Below are positions 36,637 to 46,120 of a DNA stretch of 64,000 nt, one piece after another. This stretch comes from Thalassovita aquimarina (GTDB taxonomy: Bacteria > Pseudomonadota > Alphaproteobacteria > Rhodobacterales > Rhodobacteraceae). The notes under the pieces were generated by a model. That model worked only from the letters and a program-made list of their open reading frames with translations. It did no database searches and was not told the DNA's origin. The stretch is from the NCBI RefSeq assembly GCF_018219815.1, contig NZ_JADMKU010000017.1:1-64000 (forward strand), written 5' to 3'. The first letter of the stretch is position 1. Every line of letters begins with the position of its first letter. Made by a program: the position numbers and the translations under genes.

Positions 36637-39621
36637 TCAGCTCAGCGCCTCGTCGCACCGTTTACAGGTGCCGGGATGGCTGTGGGTTCCCACATCGGGC
36701 AGGATTTTCCAGCAGCGCTGACACTTTTCGCCTTCGGCTTTTTCGAACACCACGCCGACGCCCTCGATCTCCGGCAGGCGGAACGCCTCGGCCGGCAGCG
36801 GATCGCCGGTCAGCAGGATATCGGAGGTGATGCAGATATCGTCGAAGCTCACCGATTTCAGCGCCGCCAGCATGTCGGCATCGCGGACATGTACAACCGG
36901 CGCCGCTTCCAGCGAGGCACCAATCACCTTGTCGGTGCGCTGCACCTCCAACGCGGCGGTGACCACGCGGCGGGCCTGACGCACCCGCGCCCATTTCGCC
37001 GCCAGCGGTTCATTGAGCCAATCGGCAGGCGTTTCCGGGATGTCGACCAGATGGACCGAACTGTCATCGCCCGGGAACCGTTCCAGCCACACCTCTTCCA
37101 TGGTGAAGACCAGGATCGGTGCCAGCCAGGTGGTCAGCCGGTGGAACAGGATATCCAGAACGGTCCGCGCGGCACGGCGGCGGGCGGTGTCGCCGTCGCA
37201 ATACAGCGCGTCCTTGCGGATGTCGAAGTAGAACGCCGACAGGTCCACCGTGGCGAAATTGAACACGGCCGAGAACACGCCCTGGAAATCGAACGACTGG
37301 TAGCCCGAACGGACCTTGTGATCCAGCTCCGCCAAGCGGTGCAGCACCCATTGTTCCAGTTCCGGCATGTCGGCGGGATCGACGCGGTCGGCCTCGGTAA
37401 ACCCGCTCAGCGATCCCAGCATGAAGCGCAGCGTGTTGCGCAGCCGGCGATAGCTGTCGGCGACCCCTTTCAGGATCTCCGGCCCGATCCGCTGGTCGGC
37501 GGTGTAATCGGTCTGCGCCACCCAAAGCCGCAGGATGTCGGCGCCGTATTGCTGCACCACTTTTTCCGGCACGATCGTGTTGCCGAGAGATTTGGACATC
37601 TTGTTGCCCTTCTCGTCCAGCGTGAAGCCGTGGGTCACCACGTTGCGATAGGGCGCACGCCCCATCGTGCCGCAAGCCTGCAGCAGCGATGAATGGAACC
37701 AGCCGCGGTGCTGGTCGGTGCCTTCCATGTAAACGTCGGCGATCCCGTCTTCGGTCCCGTCCTCGCGGTCGCGCAGCACGAAGGCATGGGTCGACCCGCT
37801 GTCGAACCACACGTCCAGAACGTCGAACACCTGATCCCAGTCCTCGGCGTTGTAATCGTTGCCGAGGAACCGTTCCTTGGCGCCCTCTTCGTACCAGCAA
37901 TCCGCGCCCTCGGCTTCGAACGCATCAAAGATGCGCTTGTTCACCGCCTCGTCGCGCAGCAGGAAATCGGGATCGGTAGGCAGCGCCCCCTTCTTGGTGA
38001 AGCAGGTCAGCGGCACGCCCCAGGCGCGCTGACGGCTCAGCACCCAGTCGGGGCGGCTTTCGATCATCGAATACAGCCGGTTGCGCCCGGTCTGCGGCGT
38101 CCATTTCACCAGCTGGTCGATGGAATTCAGTGCCCGTTCGCGGATCGTCCTGCCATAGGCGTCCTGCCCGTCGCCGACTTCCTTGTCGACGGCGGCGAAC
38201 CATTGCGGCGTGTTGCGGAAGATCACCGGCGCCTTGGAGCGCCACGAGTGCGGGTAGGAGTGGGTGATCCGGCCACGCGCGATGATGCCGCCAACCTCGA
38301 CCAGCTTGTCGATCACGGCGGCGTTGGCCTTGTCTTCCTTGCCCTTGTGGTTGAACACCTTGAGCCCGGCAAAGAACGGCACATGCGGCAAGAATTCGCT
38401 TTCCTCGCCGACGTTGTGGGTCATCCGGTCGATCCAGTTGCGCTTGACGAAACATTCATAGTCGTCGGCGCCGTGGCTCGGCGCGGTGTGCACGAAACCG
38501 GTGCCGGCATCGTCGGTGACGTGATCGCCGTCGATCATCGGCACGTCGTAATCCCAGAATCCGTCGGCGCCGTCGATCCCCGCGAAGGGATGGGCACAGA
38601 CAACGCCTTCAAATTCAGCCGGGTCCACGCTACGGACACGAGTGAATTCCGTGACGCGCGACTTGGTCAGCGCATCTTCAGCCAGCGTATCCGCGAAGAG
38701 GTAAAGATCACCCTGCTTGGTCCAGCTTTCTTCCTGCGTCGCGTCTACTCGATAGAGCCCGTAAGCGATCTTGGGGTTATAGGCGACGGCCTTGTTCGAC
38801 GGGATCGTCCAGGGAGTCGTGGTCCAAATTACGACTTTCGCACCTGCCAGAGGACCAGTGTTTGCCGATTTCCCCGCCGCTGATTCACCGACCACATCAG
38901 CGGACCAATCGCCAACAATCGCTTCCCCGGCCTTGACGATTCCGAACGGCACCCAGATCGTGTGCGACTTGTGATCGTGATACTCGATCTCGGCCTCGGC
39001 CAGCGCGGTCTTTTCCACCGGCGACCACATCACGGGCTTCGACCCCTGATAGAGCGTGCCGTTCATCAGGAATTTCATGAACTCGTCGGAAATCACCGCC
39101 TCGGCATGGTAATCCATCGTCAAGTAGGGATCGGCCCAGTTGCCGGTGATGCCCAGCCGCTTGAATTCCTCGCGCTGGATATCGACCCATTCATCGGCAA
39201 AGGCGCGGCATTCGCGGCGGAAATCCACCACGTTCACCTCGTCCTTGTTCTTGCCCTTGGCGCGGTACTGTTCCTCGATCTTCCATTCGATCGGCAGCCC
39301 GTGACAATCCCAGCCCGGCACGTAACGCGCGTCAAAGCCCATCATCTGGTGGCTGCGCACGATCATGTCCTTGATCGTCTTGTTCAGCGCGTGACCGATA
39401 TGCAAGTGGCCGTTGGCGTAGGGCGGGCCGTCATGCAGGGTGAAGGGCTGGCGCGAACCGTCCTTGGCCTTGTCGCGCAGGCAGTCGTAAACGCCGATCT
39501 CGTTCCACCGGGCCAGCCAGCCGGGTTCGCGCTTGGGCAGGCCCGCGCGCATCGGGAAATCCGTCTGCGGCAGGTTCAGGGTATCTTTGTAGTCAGCGGT
39601 TTGCGGGGTATCGGCGCACAT
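36637..39621 (-). CDS. ileS: Isoleucine--tRNA ligase
   Basis: A 994-residue class I synthetase with the HIGH motif in ANGHLHIGHALNKT, the KMSKS loop (NKMSKSLGN), a full CP1 editing domain with its Asp (DDAGTGFVHTAPSHGADDY), and a C-terminal zinc finger CQRCW...CKRC. It charges tRNA(Ile) and edits Val-tRNA(Ile). It is monocistronic with a strong terminator; no T-box-like leader is seen in the 255-bp upstream gap. Confidence 0.98.
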   Translation of the reverse strand: MCADTPQTADYKDTLNLPQTDFPMRAGLPKREPGWLARWNEIGVYDCLRDKAKDGSRQPFTLHDGPPYANGHLHIGHALNKTIKDMIVRSHQMMGFDARYVPGWDCHGLPIEWKIEEQYRAKGKNKDEVNVVDFRRECRAFADEWVDIQREEFKRLGITGNWADPYLTMDYHAEAVISDEFMKFLMNGTLYQGSKPVMWSPVEKTALAEAEIEYHDHKSHTIWVPFGIVKAGEAIVGDWSADVVGESAAGKSANTGPLAGAKVVIWTTTPWTIPSNKAVAYNPKIAYGLYRVDATQEESWTKQGDLYLFADTLAEDALTKSRVTEFTRVRSVDPAEFEGVVCAHPFAGIDGADGFWDYDVPMIDGDHVTDDAGTGFVHTAPSHGADDYECFVKRNWIDRMTHNVGEESEFLPHVPFFAGLKVFNHKGKEDKANAAVIDKLVEVGGIIARGRITHSYPHSWRSKAPVIFRNTPQWFAAVDKEVGDGQDAYGRTIRERALNSIDQLVKWTPQTGRNRLYSMIESRPDWVLSRQRAWGVPLTCFTKKGALPTDPDFLLRDEAVNKRIFDAFEAEGADCWYEEGAKERFLGNDYNAEDWDQVFDVLDVWFDSGSTHAFVLRDREDGTEDGIADVYMEGTDQHRGWFHSSLLQACGTMGRAPYRNVVTHGFTLDEKGNKMSKSLGNTIVPEKVVQQYGADILRLWVAQTDYTADQRIGPEILKGVADSYRRLRNTLRFMLGSLSGFTEADRVDPADMPELEQWVLHRLAELDHKVRSGYQSFDFQGVFSAVFNFATVDLSAFYFDIRKDALYCDGDTARRRAARTVLDILFHRLTTWLAPILVFTMEEVWLERFPGDDSSVHLVDIPETPADWLNEPLAAKWARVRQARRVVTAALEVQRTDKVIGASLEAAPVVHVRDADMLAALKSVSFDDICITSDILLTGDPLPAEAFRLPEIEGVGVVFEKAEGEKCQRCWKILPDVGTHSHPGTCKRCDEALS

Positions 39622-39876
39622 TTCGGGCGTCCTTCAGAAAATATTCGTCTGTCTGGGTTCAGGGCGGCGCGGGTTCCCATACGCCTTGTCCCGGCGGCTC
39701 GTCTCAAATCAGAGCGCCGGGCTTGTAATTCGAATAATGATGGCCATGCGATGCCTCATGCCCCGCGTTATAGGCCCGCGCGCGGGCAGCGTCCAGTGGC
39801 GGAAGCGCGGCGCTTTGGCCCTTTCGCCCAACTGCCGCGATGCGGTAGGTTCGGCACAAATTCCGGAGAGTCGACG

Positions 39877-40284
39877 ATGACCGCCCTTCCCCCGCGTTTC
39901 GACGTGACCCGCGATGAGATCGAGCGGGTCGTGAAAAGCTTTTACGAACTGGTGCGCCAGCATCCCGGCCTCGGGCCGGTCTTCGCAGCGCATGTGACCG
40001 ACTGGCCCGCGCACGAGCGGAAGATCGTCGCCTTCTGGGCCAATTCGATCCTGCACGAACGCGGCTATGACGGCAATCCGGTGCAGGTGCACCGCGACGC
40101 CGGCAATGTCCGCCCCGGCATGTTCGATCCCTGGCTGGCACTGTTCGACCTGACCCTGCGCGAGGAACTGCGCCCCGAGCAGGCCGAAGCCTGGTCGGCG
40201 CTGGCCCACAAGATAGGCCGCAGCCTGCGCGCGGCCGTGGTAGAGAAAATACAAGGTCCCGGCGGCGTGCCGATCCTGCGCTGA
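39877..40284 (+). CDS. Group III truncated haemoglobin
   Basis: A 135-residue globin. The candidate E7 residue is His46 (DWPAHERKIVAFW) and the proximal F8 is His72 (NPVQVHRDAG), at the same positions as in the Campylobacter group III globin. VFAAHVTDW and the FDPWLALFDLTL block also fit. ATG 39877 follows GGAGAG. Such proteins bind O2 or NO, or act as peroxidases; no partner reductase is adjacent. Confidence 0.9.
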   Translation: MTALPPRFDVTRDEIERVVKSFYELVRQHPGLGPVFAAHVTDWPAHERKIVAFWANSILHERGYDGNPVQVHRDAGNVRPGMFDPWLALFDLTLREELRPEQAEAWSALAHKIGRSLRAAVVEKIQGPGGVPILR

Positions 40285-41003
40285 CGATAACCGAACCCCG
40301 CCGCATTTTCCGGATTTGGCGCCCGGTCTTTCACAGCAATGCCGGCGTAAAACCTGAGCCATCCCCCGGGAATCGGACAATGACGCGAGCGACGAGTTGC
40401 TGTCTGCCGATCTTCGGCGAAAAGGGGATCACAGATGCCGAACGGCAAACGGCATTCGCCCCGGACCAAAGGCAAAGCGGCATCCTAAGCTTCCCATTGC
40501 AGCAGCAACGCTCTGCAGCAGAAGCTGGATAGGCCAGTTTCTCTCTCGGAAAGCCGGTTTTGACGGATTGGGTGCAGGTGAAATGGCGGAGAATAAGTCC
40601 TTAGTATATTTGACACAAGGCATTAAAATTATTAATATTTTTTCAAGCAACCGCAGAAAATACCACATTTAATACCACAGCATGACAGACAGCCGACATT
40701 AACCATACATTGGCCCTGCAAAGCTCATATTTGCGTTTAGGCAACCCAAACCGGACATCCAGCAGAAGGCTGGGCGTCTAGGTCATACATGGATTTCAGG
40801 CAGGAAGCAGCAGTTTTCTGCGAGCGCCAATGCTTTGTAATGGAGGGCGGGAAGGAGAGTTTCGCTGCGGATCGCTCGAACGTCCGTTACGCGGACAAAC
40901 CCTTCATTCGGCACGTATGTTTAAAAAGCCACTTTCCGGATTCGCATCAGATTTACACTTTTCCTTCGCGAACCGGTTTAAATCGGCTGATCACCGTCTG
41001 CGT
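40285..41003. other. 719-bp gene-free region, AT-rich in the middle
   Basis: No convincing coding frame: the longest open stretch (40397-40672) shows no family resemblance, and its sequence turns AT-rich after about 40560. The segment 40600-40660 is mostly A/T. Parts (for example 40480-40520) look like degraded copies of the intergenic repeat seen near 58.8 and 61.7 kb, at a weak level. No terminator is obvious. Confidence 0.5.
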
Positions 41004-42605
41004 TCAGGTGAAGCCAAGCGCTTCCCTAATCTGACGCTTCATGATCTTGCCGTTCGCGTTCCGCGGCAGCGGCGTTTCCTGCAATGAGAAGCTTTCAGGA
41101 CATTTGTAATCCGCGAGATTTCCAGCGCAATGCTGGCGCAGCCTGTCTTCATCGATTCCGTCCTCCGCAATGGACAGAACCGCGTGGACCCGTTCGCCAA
41201 GGATCGGGCAAGGCTTGGCGACCACTGCAGCTTCGAACACGCCGGGATAGGCGGTGAGCACGCTTTCGACCTCGGACGAAAACACCTTGTGCCCGCCCCG
41301 GTTGACCAGGTCCTTCTTACGGTCGTGAACATAGACGAAGCCGTCTTCGTCGACCGATCCGACATCTCCGGATTTCCAGAACCCGGCCACGAATTCGTGT
41401 TCCGTGGCTTCGGGATTGTTCCAGTATCCCGGCACGGTCATCGCGCCCCTGATCCACAATTCCCCGGAGGTGCCCGCCGGCACTTCCCGTCCGGTTTCAT
41501 CCATCACGCAGATTTCGGCGCCCGGCACCGGCAGTCCGACCGACAGCCGCCGCCGCGCGGTTTCCGCGACGGGCATCGCCGTTGCCGGCGAGGTCAGTTC
41601 GGTTGCGCCATAGACGTTCATCAGGCCAAGCCCAGGCAAAGCGTCCGCCATGCGTTCGATCGTGGCCGCGGGCATCGGCGCGCCGCCATAGCCGCCGATG
41701 CGCCAGGCCGCTAGGTCGTAATCCGACAGCGTCGCCCGGTGCAGGCACAGGTTATACATCGCCGGTACCATCACGCTGAAGGTCATGGCTTCACGCGCGG
41801 CGGTTTCTAGGAAGGGCTGGACCGAGAATTCCCGCATCACGACGAGCGTCCCGGCCGCGCGCACGACCGTGTGGATGCCCGCGACCAGCCCGGTGACGTG
41901 GTTCATCGGCACAACCATGATGCTGCAATCGTCCGGCCCGAGATCCATCATGGTGACGAAGTTCGTCGCCGAATGAACGATCCCGAGCCCGGTCAGGATC
42001 GCCCCCTTCGGCACGCCGGTCGTGCCAGAGGTATAGAGGATCGAAGCGGCGTCTTCCTCGCCGGTTTCGGCTGTCCGGGTCAGGGGAGGGGCGGCAAAAA
42101 GCGCCTCATACTCCTCGAATCCCGGGGCGCCACCGACCGAGATCCGGACCGCGAGCCCGGGCGCATCGCCAGCATCGGGGATGAGCGAAGTGAATTCCTC
42201 CTCCGTGACCACCGCCTTGGCCCCCGAATTGACCAGCGCGTGCCGGATACCGGGCCGCTGGTCGCGGACGCTGAGAGGCACGGTTACTGCGCCAACCTGC
42301 GCCGCGGCATAGACAAGCACCACGAAAGGAATGCCGTTGCCAAGCAGCAGTGCGATGCGGTCGCCCTGTCCTAGGCCGCGCGCGGCAAGGCTGGACGCAA
42401 CGCGCGCAACCTCGTCGGACAGCGCACGGTAGCTCAACCGCCGGCCCGCGCAGACAAGCGCGGTGCGATCGGGGTGATGGGCAACCGCTTCGGAAAGCAT
42501 GGCGAACACGTTCGCCGGACGCTCGGGATAGCAATCGACGACCCGGTTGCCGAAATGGCGTTCACGGCGCAGCGGGGCGCTCCAACTATAATTAGTCACG
42601 GTCAT
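41004..42605 (-). CDS. Acyl-CoA synthetase (class I adenylate-forming enzyme)
   Basis: A 533-residue ANL enzyme. AMP-binding motif ILYTSGTTGVPKGAI, A5 region VYGATELTSPAT, A8 hinge SGDVGSVDEDGFVYVHDRKKDLVNRGG, and the A10 Lys in NANGKIMKR. It forms an acyl-CoA from a carboxylic acid, ATP and CoA. It is the last gene of a minus-strand run (livK to here). The acid is unknown; the transporter and acyl-CoA dehydrogenase next to it suggest it activates the imported compound. Confidence 0.93.
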   Translation of the reverse strand: MTVTNYSWSAPLRRERHFGNRVVDCYPERPANVFAMLSEAVAHHPDRTALVCAGRRLSYRALSDEVARVASSLAARGLGQGDRIALLLGNGIPFVVLVYAAAQVGAVTVPLSVRDQRPGIRHALVNSGAKAVVTEEEFTSLIPDAGDAPGLAVRISVGGAPGFEEYEALFAAPPLTRTAETGEEDAASILYTSGTTGVPKGAILTGLGIVHSATNFVTMMDLGPDDCSIMVVPMNHVTGLVAGIHTVVRAAGTLVVMREFSVQPFLETAAREAMTFSVMVPAMYNLCLHRATLSDYDLAAWRIGGYGGAPMPAATIERMADALPGLGLMNVYGATELTSPATAMPVAETARRRLSVGLPVPGAEICVMDETGREVPAGTSGELWIRGAMTVPGYWNNPEATEHEFVAGFWKSGDVGSVDEDGFVYVHDRKKDLVNRGGHKVFSSEVESVLTAYPGVFEAAVVAKPCPILGERVHAVLSIAEDGIDEDRLRQHCAGNLADYKCPESFSLQETPLPRNANGKIMKRQIREALGFT

Positions 42606-42618
42606 TCCGGCATGCTCC

Positions 42619-43869
42619 TCAATGCGGCCGAACGTAGTGTTGCAGGTTGCGGCCGCGCGCCTCGCGGGCCTTTTTCAATTCGTCCCGGGCGACGACCATC
42701 ATGTGGACCTCGTCCGGCCCGTCGATGAAACGCAGCGCCCGGCCCCATGTCCACAGATAGCTGAGCGGCGTGTCCGGCGTGATACCCGCCGCGCCGAACA
42801 CCTGCATGGCGCGGTCGAGAACGGTGGTCTGCAACCGTGCCGCCACCACCTTGATCGCCGACACGTCGACGCGGGCGGCGCGGGCGCCTTCGTTGTCCAT
42901 CCGCCACGCGGCGCGTAGCATCAGCAGTCGCGCCTGGTCGATTTCGAAGCGGGATTGCGCGATCCAGTCCTGGATATTGGCGCGGTCGGCCAGGGGGCGG
43001 CCGAAGGTCTGCCGTTCGAGAGCCCGGTCGCACATCATCTCGAGCGCCAGTTCGCATTGGCCGATCGTGCGCATGCAGTGATGAATCCGCCCCGGTCCAA
43101 GCCGCGCCTGCGCAAGCATGAACCCGTCGCCTTCGTTGCTGAGGATGTTTTCGACCGGTACGCGGACGTTTCGATAGACCACTTCGCAATGCCCTTCATG
43201 GGCATGGTGATGCATGATCGGCACGTCGCGGACCACCTCGACGCCGGGCGTATCCATCGGCACAAGGATGAAGCTGTGCTTGCTGTGACGGTCCGCGTCG
43301 GGACTGCCATCCGAAACGCCGAACACGATGGCGAGTTGCGCGTTCGGGTGCTTGGCGCCGGTCGAGAACCACTTGCGCCCGTTGATCACGTAATGATCTC
43401 CGTCCCGCTTGATGGTTGTGGAAAGGTTCGTGAGGTCTGAGGACGACACATCGGGTTCGGTCAGCCCTACGATCGAGCGGATTTCCCCCATCATCAGGGG
43501 TTCGAGCCAGCGCTTCTTCTGTTCCGGCGTGCCGAATTTCTTGAGGATTTCCATGTTGCCCGTATCCGGGGCGGAACAGTTGAAAACTTCCGAACTCCAG
43601 TAAACGCGGCCCATGATTTCCGCCAGCGGCGCGTATTCCAAGTTGCTCAGCCGGGTGCCGGGTTCATCTTCTTCCAGATCGGGCAGGAACAGGTTCCACA
43701 GCCCCGCCTCGAACGCCTTGGCCTTCAGTTTGTTCAGAAGATCCAGAGGATATTCGCCGCGCGCCACGGTTTCGTGGAATTCCTGGTTCGCGGGCAATAC
43801 GTGCTGTGCCATGAAGGTTTCGAGCCGTTCCATCATATCGCGGGTGTTGGCGCTGTAGTCGAAATCCAT
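42619..43869 (-). CDS. Acyl-CoA dehydrogenase
   Basis: A 416-residue flavoenzyme of the ACAD superfamily. FAD/substrate signature VGLTEPDVSSSDLTNLSTTI, then GRKWFSTGAKHPNAQ, and the C-terminal CMQVFGAAGI-like segment (RAMQVFGAAGITPDTPLSYLWTWGRALRFIDGPDEVH). GPDEVH carries a typical C-terminal ACAD pattern. It introduces a 2,3-double bond into an acyl-CoA. ATG 43869 has AAGGAGACAG upstream; the frame opens 33 bp earlier but overlaps the regulator gene. Confidence 0.94.
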   Translation of the reverse strand: MDFDYSANTRDMMERLETFMAQHVLPANQEFHETVARGEYPLDLLNKLKAKAFEAGLWNLFLPDLEEDEPGTRLSNLEYAPLAEIMGRVYWSSEVFNCSAPDTGNMEILKKFGTPEQKKRWLEPLMMGEIRSIVGLTEPDVSSSDLTNLSTTIKRDGDHYVINGRKWFSTGAKHPNAQLAIVFGVSDGSPDADRHSKHSFILVPMDTPGVEVVRDVPIMHHHAHEGHCEVVYRNVRVPVENILSNEGDGFMLAQARLGPGRIHHCMRTIGQCELALEMMCDRALERQTFGRPLADRANIQDWIAQSRFEIDQARLLMLRAAWRMDNEGARAARVDVSAIKVVAARLQTTVLDRAMQVFGAAGITPDTPLSYLWTWGRALRFIDGPDEVHMMVVARDELKKAREARGRNLQHYVRPH

Positions 43870-43898
43870 CTGTTCTGTCTCCTTCGGAAGTTCGGGCA

Positions 43899-44648
43899 TC
43901 ACCCTTTGGGCTTTGCGAAATGTGCGGCTATGGGTTTGTCCAACGGCAGTCCGGCAAGAACGAAACCGCGGCGGAAGTCCTCGATATGCTTGTGCATCCA
44001 GTCGCGCGCGGTGGGGGCATCGCCGTCGCGGATCGCGTCAATGATCCGCTGATGCGCGACGAGCTGCCGCCCGGTCGCTTGCGGCAGCCGGTCGACGAGC
44101 CGCTCCATCCCGGCATAGAGAAGATGGCCGATCGGTTCGCGGCACATCTGCAAAACGCGGTTCTGGCTCGCCGCCGCGACGAGAGAATGGAACTCGGTAT
44201 CCAGACGAACGGTGTCGCGGCCGCTTCCGGTGGCGGCTTCAAGCGCGCGCTGGACCTTTTCGAGAGCTGCGATATCCGCCTTCCTGGCATGCAAGGCGGC
44301 CTGTTCGGCGGCGAGGGGTTCGGTGGCGATGGCCACGCTCCACAACTCCTCGAAGCTTACTTCCAGCATCCGCAGGGCCCGGCTCTGCCGGGAGGCAAGT
44401 TCGTTCATGCGGGGCAGGCAGACCTCGAGTTTGCGGGGCGACACGCGCTGCACGAAGCCGTCGCTTTCAAGCCGCCGGATCCCTTCGCGCACTGTCGAGC
44501 GGTTCACGCTGAACATCGTCGCCATTTCCTGTTCCGACGGCAACCTGTCACCGGGTTTCAAGCCACCAGCAAGGATCTGCGCCTCGATTTCCGAGGATAC
44601 CTGTTCATACGCGTGTTTGACACGCAGGGTCTTGGGTTCGAGCGCCAT
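43899..44648 (-). CDS. GntR-family (FadR/FCD type) transcriptional regulator
   Basis: A 249-residue regulator. The N-terminal winged helix is clear (LKPGDRLPSEQEMATMFSVNRSTVREGIRRLESDGFVQR). The C-terminal all-helical FCD-like domain (from about 90) has LDTEFHSLVAAASQNRVLQM and the closing HQRIIDAIRDGDAPTARDWMHKHIEDF, with metal-binding-type Asp and His residues. Its place inside the liv-ACAD-ACS run points to local control by the imported compound or its CoA ester. Confidence 0.93.
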   Translation of the reverse strand: MALEPKTLRVKHAYEQVSSEIEAQILAGGLKPGDRLPSEQEMATMFSVNRSTVREGIRRLESDGFVQRVSPRKLEVCLPRMNELASRQSRALRMLEVSFEELWSVAIATEPLAAEQAALHARKADIAALEKVQRALEAATGSGRDTVRLDTEFHSLVAAASQNRVLQMCREPIGHLLYAGMERLVDRLPQATGRQLVAHQRIIDAIRDGDAPTARDWMHKHIEDFRRGFVLAGLPLDKPIAAHFAKPKG

Positions 44649-44693
44649 GAGTTTTCGTTTTCCGCAGCCTATCCGCCTTCGTATTGCGTCGTT

Positions 44694-45371
44694 CTACCCC
44701 TTTTCCAGTTCGGGTGCGATCTGGTTCCTACGGGTAATTTCGCCGCGTTCGATCAGGTGTTCGCATTCCAGCAGTTCCGAGGAATGGCTGAGTTCCGACT
44801 GAGCGATGAGAACCGATAGCCCTTCACCTTTCAGTGAGGCGATCACCTCGGAAATCCGCTTGGCAAGAGCCGGGGCAACGCCCTCGAACGGTTCATCGAG
44901 AAGCAGCAGCCTGCGCCCCGCGATCAGGGCGCGGCCAAGCGCCACCAGCTTCTGTTGCCCCCCCGAAAGCAAAAGCGCCTTGCGGCCCGCCATGTCCGTC
45001 AGTTCCGGCATCAGCCCATAGACGAAATCCAGCCCGGCCTTGCCGTCGATCTCGGCATTCACCCAGGCTGGCAGCAGCATGTTTTCCTCCACCGTCAATT
45101 CGGGCACCAGCCGACGGTCTTCGGGCATGTATCCGAAACCAAGTCGGGCACGGTCGCGCGCGGGCATCGCCGAGATGTCCTGCCCGTTCCAAATCACCTT
45201 GCCGCCCGACATGGACGCCAGCCCGGTGATCGTGCGCATGATGGTGGTTTTCCCCGCGCCGTTGCGACCGATCAGCCCCGCGCGTTCGCCGGTGTTCAGT
45301 TCCAGCGTGACGCCGCGCAGGATCGGCGCGGCCTGGATCGACACTTCGACATTTTCGAGTTTCAGGCTCAT
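44694..45371 (-). CDS. livF: HAAT-family ABC transporter ATP-binding protein LivF
   Basis: A 225-residue ABC ATPase: Walker A GRNGAGKTT, signature LLSGGQQKLVALGRAL, Walker B LLLLDEPFEG. The N-terminus LKLENVEVSIQAAPILRGVTLELNTGE is standard for LivF. Together with LivG it powers the LivHM permease. It overlaps livG by 4 bp. Confidence 0.94.
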   Translation of the reverse strand: MSLKLENVEVSIQAAPILRGVTLELNTGERAGLIGRNGAGKTTIMRTITGLASMSGGKVIWNGQDISAMPARDRARLGFGYMPEDRRLVPELTVEENMLLPAWVNAEIDGKAGLDFVYGLMPELTDMAGRKALLLSGGQQKLVALGRALIAGRRLLLLDEPFEGVAPALAKRISEVIASLKGEGLSVLIAQSELSHSSELLECEHLIERGEITRRNQIAPELEKG

Positions 45372-46120
45372 GCCGTCACCCCCGTCACGTATTTTTGCAC
45401 ATCCGGGTCCGTCAGCACCTCGTCGGGGGCATCGTTGGCGATGATGCGCCCGTCGTAGAAGGCCAGCACCCGTTCGGAATAGCGCGTGACGATATCCATG
45501 TCGTGTTCGACGAAAATGATGGTCACGCCTTCTGCTTTCAACGCATCGATCACCAGGTCCATGATCGGGAATTTTTCGTCCGCGGCCACGCCCGAGGTCG
45601 GTTCGTCCAGCAGCATGATCCTTGTGTCGCCCGCCATGGCCATCGCGATGTCGAGAAGCTTCTTCACCCCGCCGGAAAGTTCGGGGATCAGGCGGTTGCG
45701 GTGATCGGCGATGCCGAAGCGTTCCAGCGTCTCCAGCACCTTGTCGCGCGCCTCAGCCGAATGCGCCGGCCGCAGAAGCGATGGCGATCGGCTACCATGG
45801 ATCGTCGTGGCGACCAGCATGTTTTCCTCCACCGTCAGATCGTTGCAAAGCTGCGCAATCTGGAAGGAGCGGTGAATTCCAAGCTGGGTGATCTTGCGCG
45901 GCGACAACCCGGTGATGTCGCGGCCAAGAAACGAGATGCTGCCGGAATTGGGTTTCAGATAACCGGTGACCATGTTGACGAAGGTGGTCTTGCCCGCGCC
46001 GTTAGTTCCGATCAGGGAATAGACCGCCCCGGCAGGCACCTGCACGGTGATGTCCTGCGCCGCGGTGACCGCGCCAAAGCGTTTCTGGACATCCCTCACG
46101 TCGAGAATTGCCTGACTCAT
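45368..46120 (-). CDS. livG: HAAT-family ABC transporter ATP-binding protein LivG
   Basis: A 250-residue ABC ATPase: Walker A GTNGAGKTT, signature ELSGGVKKLLDIAMAM, Walker B IMLLDEPTSGV. The LivG-type insert after Walker A (YLKPNSGSISFLGRDITGLSP) and the C-terminal VEHDMDIVTRYSERVLAFYDG are present. It overlaps livM and livF by 4 bp each. Confidence 0.94.
   Translation of the reverse strand: MSQAILDVRDVQKRFGAVTAAQDITVQVPAGAVYSLIGTNGAGKTTFVNMVTGYLKPNSGSISFLGRDITGLSPRKITQLGIHRSFQIAQLCNDLTVEENMLVATTIHGSRSPSLLRPAHSAEARDKVLETLERFGIADHRNRLIPELSGGVKKLLDIAMAMAGDTRIMLLDEPTSGVAADEKFPIMDLVIDALKAEGVTIIFVEHDMDIVTRYSERVLAFYDGRIIANDAPDEVLTDPDVQKYVTGVTA

Noticed and set aside
40397-40672. Possible 91-residue protein in the gap after the truncated haemoglobin gene
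   Set aside because: Its first half covers repeat-like DNA and its second half a very AT-rich tract; no conserved pattern.
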